This document shows, in pieces, positions 32,697 through 36,223 of a stretch of DNA of 36,223 nucleotides. Position 1 is the first letter of the stretch. The number at the start of each line of letters is the position of its first letter. Both the position numbers and the translations under genes were made by a program. The notes below the pieces were generated by a model. That model worked only from the letters and a program-made list of their open reading frames with translations. It was not told where the DNA came from and did no database searches. Source of the DNA: Candidatus Paceibacter sp. (GTDB lineage: Bacteria; Patescibacteriota; Patescibacteriia; SG8-24; DYFX01); NCBI GenBank assembly GCA_020724945.1, contig DYFX01000003.1, forward strand, positions 1-36,223, in the 5' to 3' direction.

Positions 32697-32725
32697 TTGA
32701 CAGATATGCGGAAGTCCCGTATCCT
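32697..32725 (+). promoter_or_regulatory. Promoter TTGACA-N17-TATCCT for infB
   Basis: -35 32697-32702, -10 32720-32725; ATG 9 nt after the -10. Confidence 0.75.
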
Positions 32726-32734
32726 CCGACATAC

Positions 32735-34756
32735 ATGAACATCACCGAAATCGCGCGCCGCCTGCGCGTCACGCCCGACGAACTCCGCGAGAAGCTCCCG
32801 ACCCTCGGGTTCGACATCGGGCGCAAGGCGATCAAAGTCGATCATCGCGAGGCCGAGCGCATCATCCGCCGCTGGCAGGAGAACGCCTGGAAGCAGAAAC
32901 AGCTGGCCGACGAGAAGGCCAAGATGGAACTGCGCCGCAAGATCCAGGCCGGCGAAGTCACGGCCGACCGCAAGATCCAGATCCCGCCGTCCATCACCGT
33001 CCGCGAGCTGGCCGACAAGCTCCAGCGCCCCGTCACGGATGTCATCCGCGAACTGATGAAGGGCGGCATCTTGGCGTCCATCAACGAACGCGTCGACTTC
33101 GACACGGCCGCCATCATCGCCGAGGATCTCGGCTACCAGGCCGTGAAGCAGGACGAGGGGCAGAAGGAAGAGACCGTCTCCTCCGCGCTCGACCAGCTCA
33201 AGGAAGCCGTCCTCTCGGAGGACGACGGGAAGCTGCAGCCGCGTCCGCCGGTCGTCGTCGTCATGGGCCATGTCGACCACGGCAAGACGACGCTGCTCGA
33301 CGCCATCCGCGCCACCGCCGTCGCCACGGGCGAGTCCGGCGGCATCACCCAGCACATCGGCGCCTATCAGGCCGTGAAGAACGGGCGCTCCATCACCTTC
33401 ATCGACACCCCGGGCCATGAGGCCTTCACCATGATGCGCTCGCGCGGCGCCCGCGTCGCCGATGTCGCCATCCTGGTCGTCGCCGCCGACGACGGCGTCC
33501 AGCCGCAGACGGTCGAAGTCGTCCGCATCATCGAGGCGGCCAAGCTCCCGTATGTCGTCGCCATCAACAAGATGGACAAGGAAGGCGCCAACCCCGACCA
33601 GGTCAAGCGCCAGCTTTCCGATCTCGGCATGATTCCCGAGGACTGGGGCGGCAAGACCGTCATGGTCCCGATTTCCGCGAAATCGAACACCGGCATCGAC
33701 GGCCTGCTCGACACCATCCTGCTCGTGGCCGACATCGAGAAGGACAAGATCCGCGCGAACCCCGACCGCCGCGCCATCGGCACCATCATCGAGTCGCATG
33801 TCGACAAGGGCGAAGGCCCCGTCGCGACCGTCCTCATCCAGGGCGGCACCTTGAAGCGCAACGACATCCTCGGCATCGGCGGCGTGAACTACGGCCGCGT
33901 CCGCGCCATGAAGGACTGGACGGGCAAGCTCGTCGACGAGGCGCCGCCGGGCATGCCGGCCAAGATCCTCGGCTTCAAGCTCGCGCCGACGGTCGGCGAT
34001 GTCATGGAGGTCCCGGAACGCCCCCAGGATCTCAAGGACTGGAAGGAGATCAAGCACGCGCAGAGCTCCACCCAGCCGACCGTCTCCGGCTCGTCCTCGC
34101 CCTCCGCTTCCGGCGACGAGGGTTCCGCCAAGGAGAAGGACTGGGTCAATGTCATCGTCCGCGCCGACGTGCTCGGCTCGCTGGAAGCCATCCTCGGCGC
34201 GCTCGAGCGCATGACGCATCCCGATGTCGGCGTGCGCATCGTCGGCAAGGGCCTCGGCAATGTCAGCGACTCCGACATCCTCGCGGCCGAATCGAACGGC
34301 GCGCTCGTCCTCGCCTTCCATGTCAACCCGACATCGAGCGCGGCCGCCCTGGCGCGCGACAAGGACATCCCCGTCCGCCAGTACAAGGTCATCTACGACC
34401 TCCTCGACGACGTGAAGGAGGAACTGAAGAAGAAACTCAAGGCGGAAGTCATCCGCACCGACCTCGGCAAGCTCGAGATCAAGGGCGTGTTCCGTTCCGG
34501 CAAGGACGGCCAGATCGTCGGCGGCGTCTGCACCGACGGAAAGGTCATCCGCGGCGCGCTCGCCCAGGTCTTCCGCGCGGGCGTCCCGGTCGCCTCCGGC
34601 AAGATCGCCGACCTCCAGAGCCACAAGCAGTCCGTGGCGGAAGTCTACGGCGGCCAGGAATGCGGCATCCGCTTCGAAGGCCGCGGCCAGATCGAGCTCG
34701 GCGACATCCTGGAGATCTACAGCGAGGAGAAGCGCGAGAAACAGCTCGGCTTCTGA
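32735..34756 (+). CDS. infB: Translation initiation factor IF-2
   Basis: [65 protein letters not shown]. Confidence 0.97.
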   Translation: MNITEIARRLRVTPDELREKLPTLGFDIGRKAIKVDHREAERIIRRWQENAWKQKQLADEKAKMELRRKIQAGEVTADRKIQIPPSITVRELADKLQRPVTDVIRELMKGGILASINERVDFDTAAIIAEDLGYQAVKQDEGQKEETVSSALDQLKEAVLSEDDGKLQPRPPVVVVMGHVDHGKTTLLDAIRATAVATGESGGITQHIGAYQAVKNGRSITFIDTPGHEAFTMMRSRGARVADVAILVVAADDGVQPQTVEVVRIIEAAKLPYVVAINKMDKEGANPDQVKRQLSDLGMIPEDWGGKTVMVPISAKSNTGIDGLLDTILLVADIEKDKIRANPDRRAIGTIIESHVDKGEGPVATVLIQGGTLKRNDILGIGGVNYGRVRAMKDWTGKLVDEAPPGMPAKILGFKLAPTVGDVMEVPERPQDLKDWKEIKHAQSSTQPTVSGSSSPSASGDEGSAKEKDWVNVIVRADVLGSLEAILGALERMTHPDVGVRIVGKGLGNVSDSDILAAESNGALVLAFHVNPTSSAAALARDKDIPVRQYKVIYDLLDDVKEELKKKLKAEVIRTDLGKLEIKGVFRSGKDGQIVGGVCTDGKVIRGALAQVFRAGVPVASGKIADLQSHKQSVAEVYGGQECGIRFEGRGQIELGDILEIYSEEKREKQLGF

Positions 34757-34761
34757 CATGC

Positions 34762-34792
34762 GCGGACCGCCCTTCACGGGCGGTCCGCTTTC
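34762..34792 (+). terminator. Terminator hairpin with TTCACG in the loop
   Basis: GCGGACCGCCC-TTCAC-GGGCGGTCCGC then TTTCG. Confidence 0.75.
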
Positions 34793-34801
34793 GTCTACGA
34801 T
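34773..34801 (+). promoter_or_regulatory. Candidate terminator-embedded promoter TTCACG-N17-TACGAT for trxA
   Basis: -35 34773-34778 in the hairpin loop, -10 34796-34801. Confidence 0.4.
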
Positions 34802-34887
34802 GGAGGCGCTTCGTCCCGCGAGCCCGACCGCCTGGCGGCGCGTCCGGCGGCGCCGACGACGGATCGACGCGAATTCAACCAACACCT

Positions 34888-35208
34888 ATGGAACTCGTCA
34901 TCACCGAAGAGAATTTCGAAAAGGAGGTCCTGAAGTCCGATGCGCCCGTGCTCGTCGACTTCTGGGCGCCCTGGTGCGGCCCCTGCAAGATCATGGGCCC
35001 GATCATCGAGGAGGTCGCCAAGGAGCTCGAAGGCAAGCCGGTCAAGATCGGGAAGATGAATGTCGACGACAACCCGGAGACGCCCGGGAAGTTCGGCATC
35101 ATGAGCATCCCGACCATCATCATCTTCAAGAACGGCGAGGCCGTGGAGCAGATGGTCGGCGTGCAGGCCAAGGAGAAACTGATCGAGAAACTCACCGCGC
35201 AGATGTAA
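34888..35208 (+). CDS. trxA: Thioredoxin
   Basis: VLVDFWAPWCGPCKIMGPIIEEVAKE; FGIMSIPTIIIFKNGE. Confidence 0.95.
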   Translation: MELVITEENFEKEVLKSDAPVLVDFWAPWCGPCKIMGPIIEEVAKELEGKPVKIGKMNVDDNPETPGKFGIMSIPTIIIFKNGEAVEQMVGVQAKEKLIEKLTAQM

Positions 35209-35213
35209 GCGAG

Positions 35214-35243
35214 AGCCCGCCCGGACGGGCGGGCCTCTTCTTC
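35214..35243 (+). terminator. Intercistronic hairpin between trxA and trxB, possible weak terminator
   Basis: GCCCGCCC-GGAC-GGGCGGGC then CTCTTCTTCC (poor T-tract). Confidence 0.5.
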
Positions 35244-35245
35244 CT

Positions 35246-36193
35246 ATGGAAAAGACCATCATCATCGGCGCCGGCCCGGCCGGCTACACCGCGGGCATCT
35301 ACGCCTCGCGCGCCAACCTGGAACCCCTGCTCTTCGCCGGCCCCCAGCCGGGCGGCCAGCTCACCACCACCACGGAGGTCGAGAACTGGCCAGGCGAGGA
35401 CAAGGGCGTGATGGGGCCCGAACTCGTGCTGAAGCTCAAGGCGCAGGCCGAGAAGTTCGGCACGCGCGTCGTCGAGGAGACCGTCACGGCCGTCGACTTT
35501 TCCGCCAAGCCGTACAAGGTCATGACGGACGCCGGCAAGACCTACGAGGCCGAGACCGTCATCGTCGCGACCGGCGCCTCCGCGCGCCGCCTCGGTCTCG
35601 AATCCGAGAAAGCGTTGTACGGTAAGGGCGTCTCCGCCTGCGCGACCTGCGACGGCTTCTTCTTCAAGAACAAGGAAGTGGTCGTGGTCGGCGGGGGAGA
35701 CTCCGCCATGGAGGAGGCCACCTTCCTCACCAAGTTCGCATCCAAGGTCACCATCTTGAACCGTACCGACAGGTACAAGGCGTCGGTCCCGCTGCTCGAG
35801 CGCGCCAAGGCCAACCCGAAGATCTCCTTCATCGAGAATGTCGAGGTCGCGGAGATCCTGGGCGTCGATGTCGGGCATGTCACCGGCGTGAAGCTGAAGG
35901 ACGCCAAGACCGGCGAGGTGTCGGAGCTGAAGGTCGACGGGGTCTTCGCCGCCATCGGCCATGTGCCCAACACCGAGTTCCTGAAGCCGTGGATCGAATG
36001 CGACAAGGTCGGCTATGTGGTCACCAAGGGCCCGGGCGATGTCACCACCAAGTACGAAGGCGTCTTCGTCTGCGGCGATGTCATGGACAGGCGCTACCGC
36101 CAGGCCATCACCGCCGCCGGCACCGGCTGCATGGCCGCGCTGGAAGCGGAACGCGTGCTGACGCACCGGAGCTTCGGCGCGAACAACGGCTGA
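35246..36193 (+). CDS. trxB: Thioredoxin reductase-like flavoprotein
   Basis: IIIGAGPAGYTAGIYASRANLEPLLF, CATCDG redox motif, GGGDSAMEEATFLTKFASKV. Confidence 0.93.
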   Translation: MEKTIIIGAGPAGYTAGIYASRANLEPLLFAGPQPGGQLTTTTEVENWPGEDKGVMGPELVLKLKAQAEKFGTRVVEETVTAVDFSAKPYKVMTDAGKTYEAETVIVATGASARRLGLESEKALYGKGVSACATCDGFFFKNKEVVVVGGGDSAMEEATFLTKFASKVTILNRTDRYKASVPLLERAKANPKISFIENVEVAEILGVDVGHVTGVKLKDAKTGEVSELKVDGVFAAIGHVPNTEFLKPWIECDKVGYVVTKGPGDVTTKYEGVFVCGDVMDRRYRQAITAAGTGCMAALEAERVLTHRSFGANNG

Positions 36194-36201
36194 ATCCCGA
36201 A

Positions 36202-36223
36202 CGCCTCCCTTGACGGGGAGGCG
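36202..36223 (+). terminator. Hairpin after trxB with loop TTGACG (T-tract beyond window)
   Basis: CGCCTCCC-TTGACG-GGGAGGCG. Confidence 0.6.

Noticed and set aside
31724-34885. 1053-aa minus-strand ORF antisense to infB and ORF 31772
   Set aside because: Same high-GC antisense artefact; spans several real genes, an intergenic terminator and a promoter

Overview
A ~36 kb, gene-dense, high-GC (roughly 65%) bacterial chromosomal segment using the standard stop codons. The gene set suggests a streamlined Patescibacteria/CPR-like genome, but that is inference because no rRNA is present. Recognisable genes: tsaD (3' end), tsaE, pilB/gspE-like ATPase, ftsH, rpsA, UPF0173-like MBL protein, gyrA, DUF1189-like membrane protein, DAG-kinase-like protein, rpmF, nusB, rnc, pilT, two CCA-encoding tRNAs (Lys-CTT, Arg-TCG), gmk, typA, short proS, HU, ymdB, rny, STT3-like membrane protein, truB, infB, trxA and trxB. 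About a dozen small or medium ORFans sit between them. Many of these are self-contained cassettes (TTGAC-N16-18-TAnnnT promoter, AAGGAGG Shine-Dalgarno, ORF, hairpin terminator). I see no CRISPR, transposon, phage or classical defence locus. The most interesting signals are non-genic: (1) terminator hairpins whose loop is the -35 hexamer TTGAC(G/T), apparently fusing the terminator of one gene to the promoter of the next; (2) a split between SD-less/leaderless housekeeping genes and strongly SD-led ORFans; (3) strong depletion of ACGT, visible as a codon-pair rule (NAT before GTN, ACC before T). All counts were made by eye and need computation.
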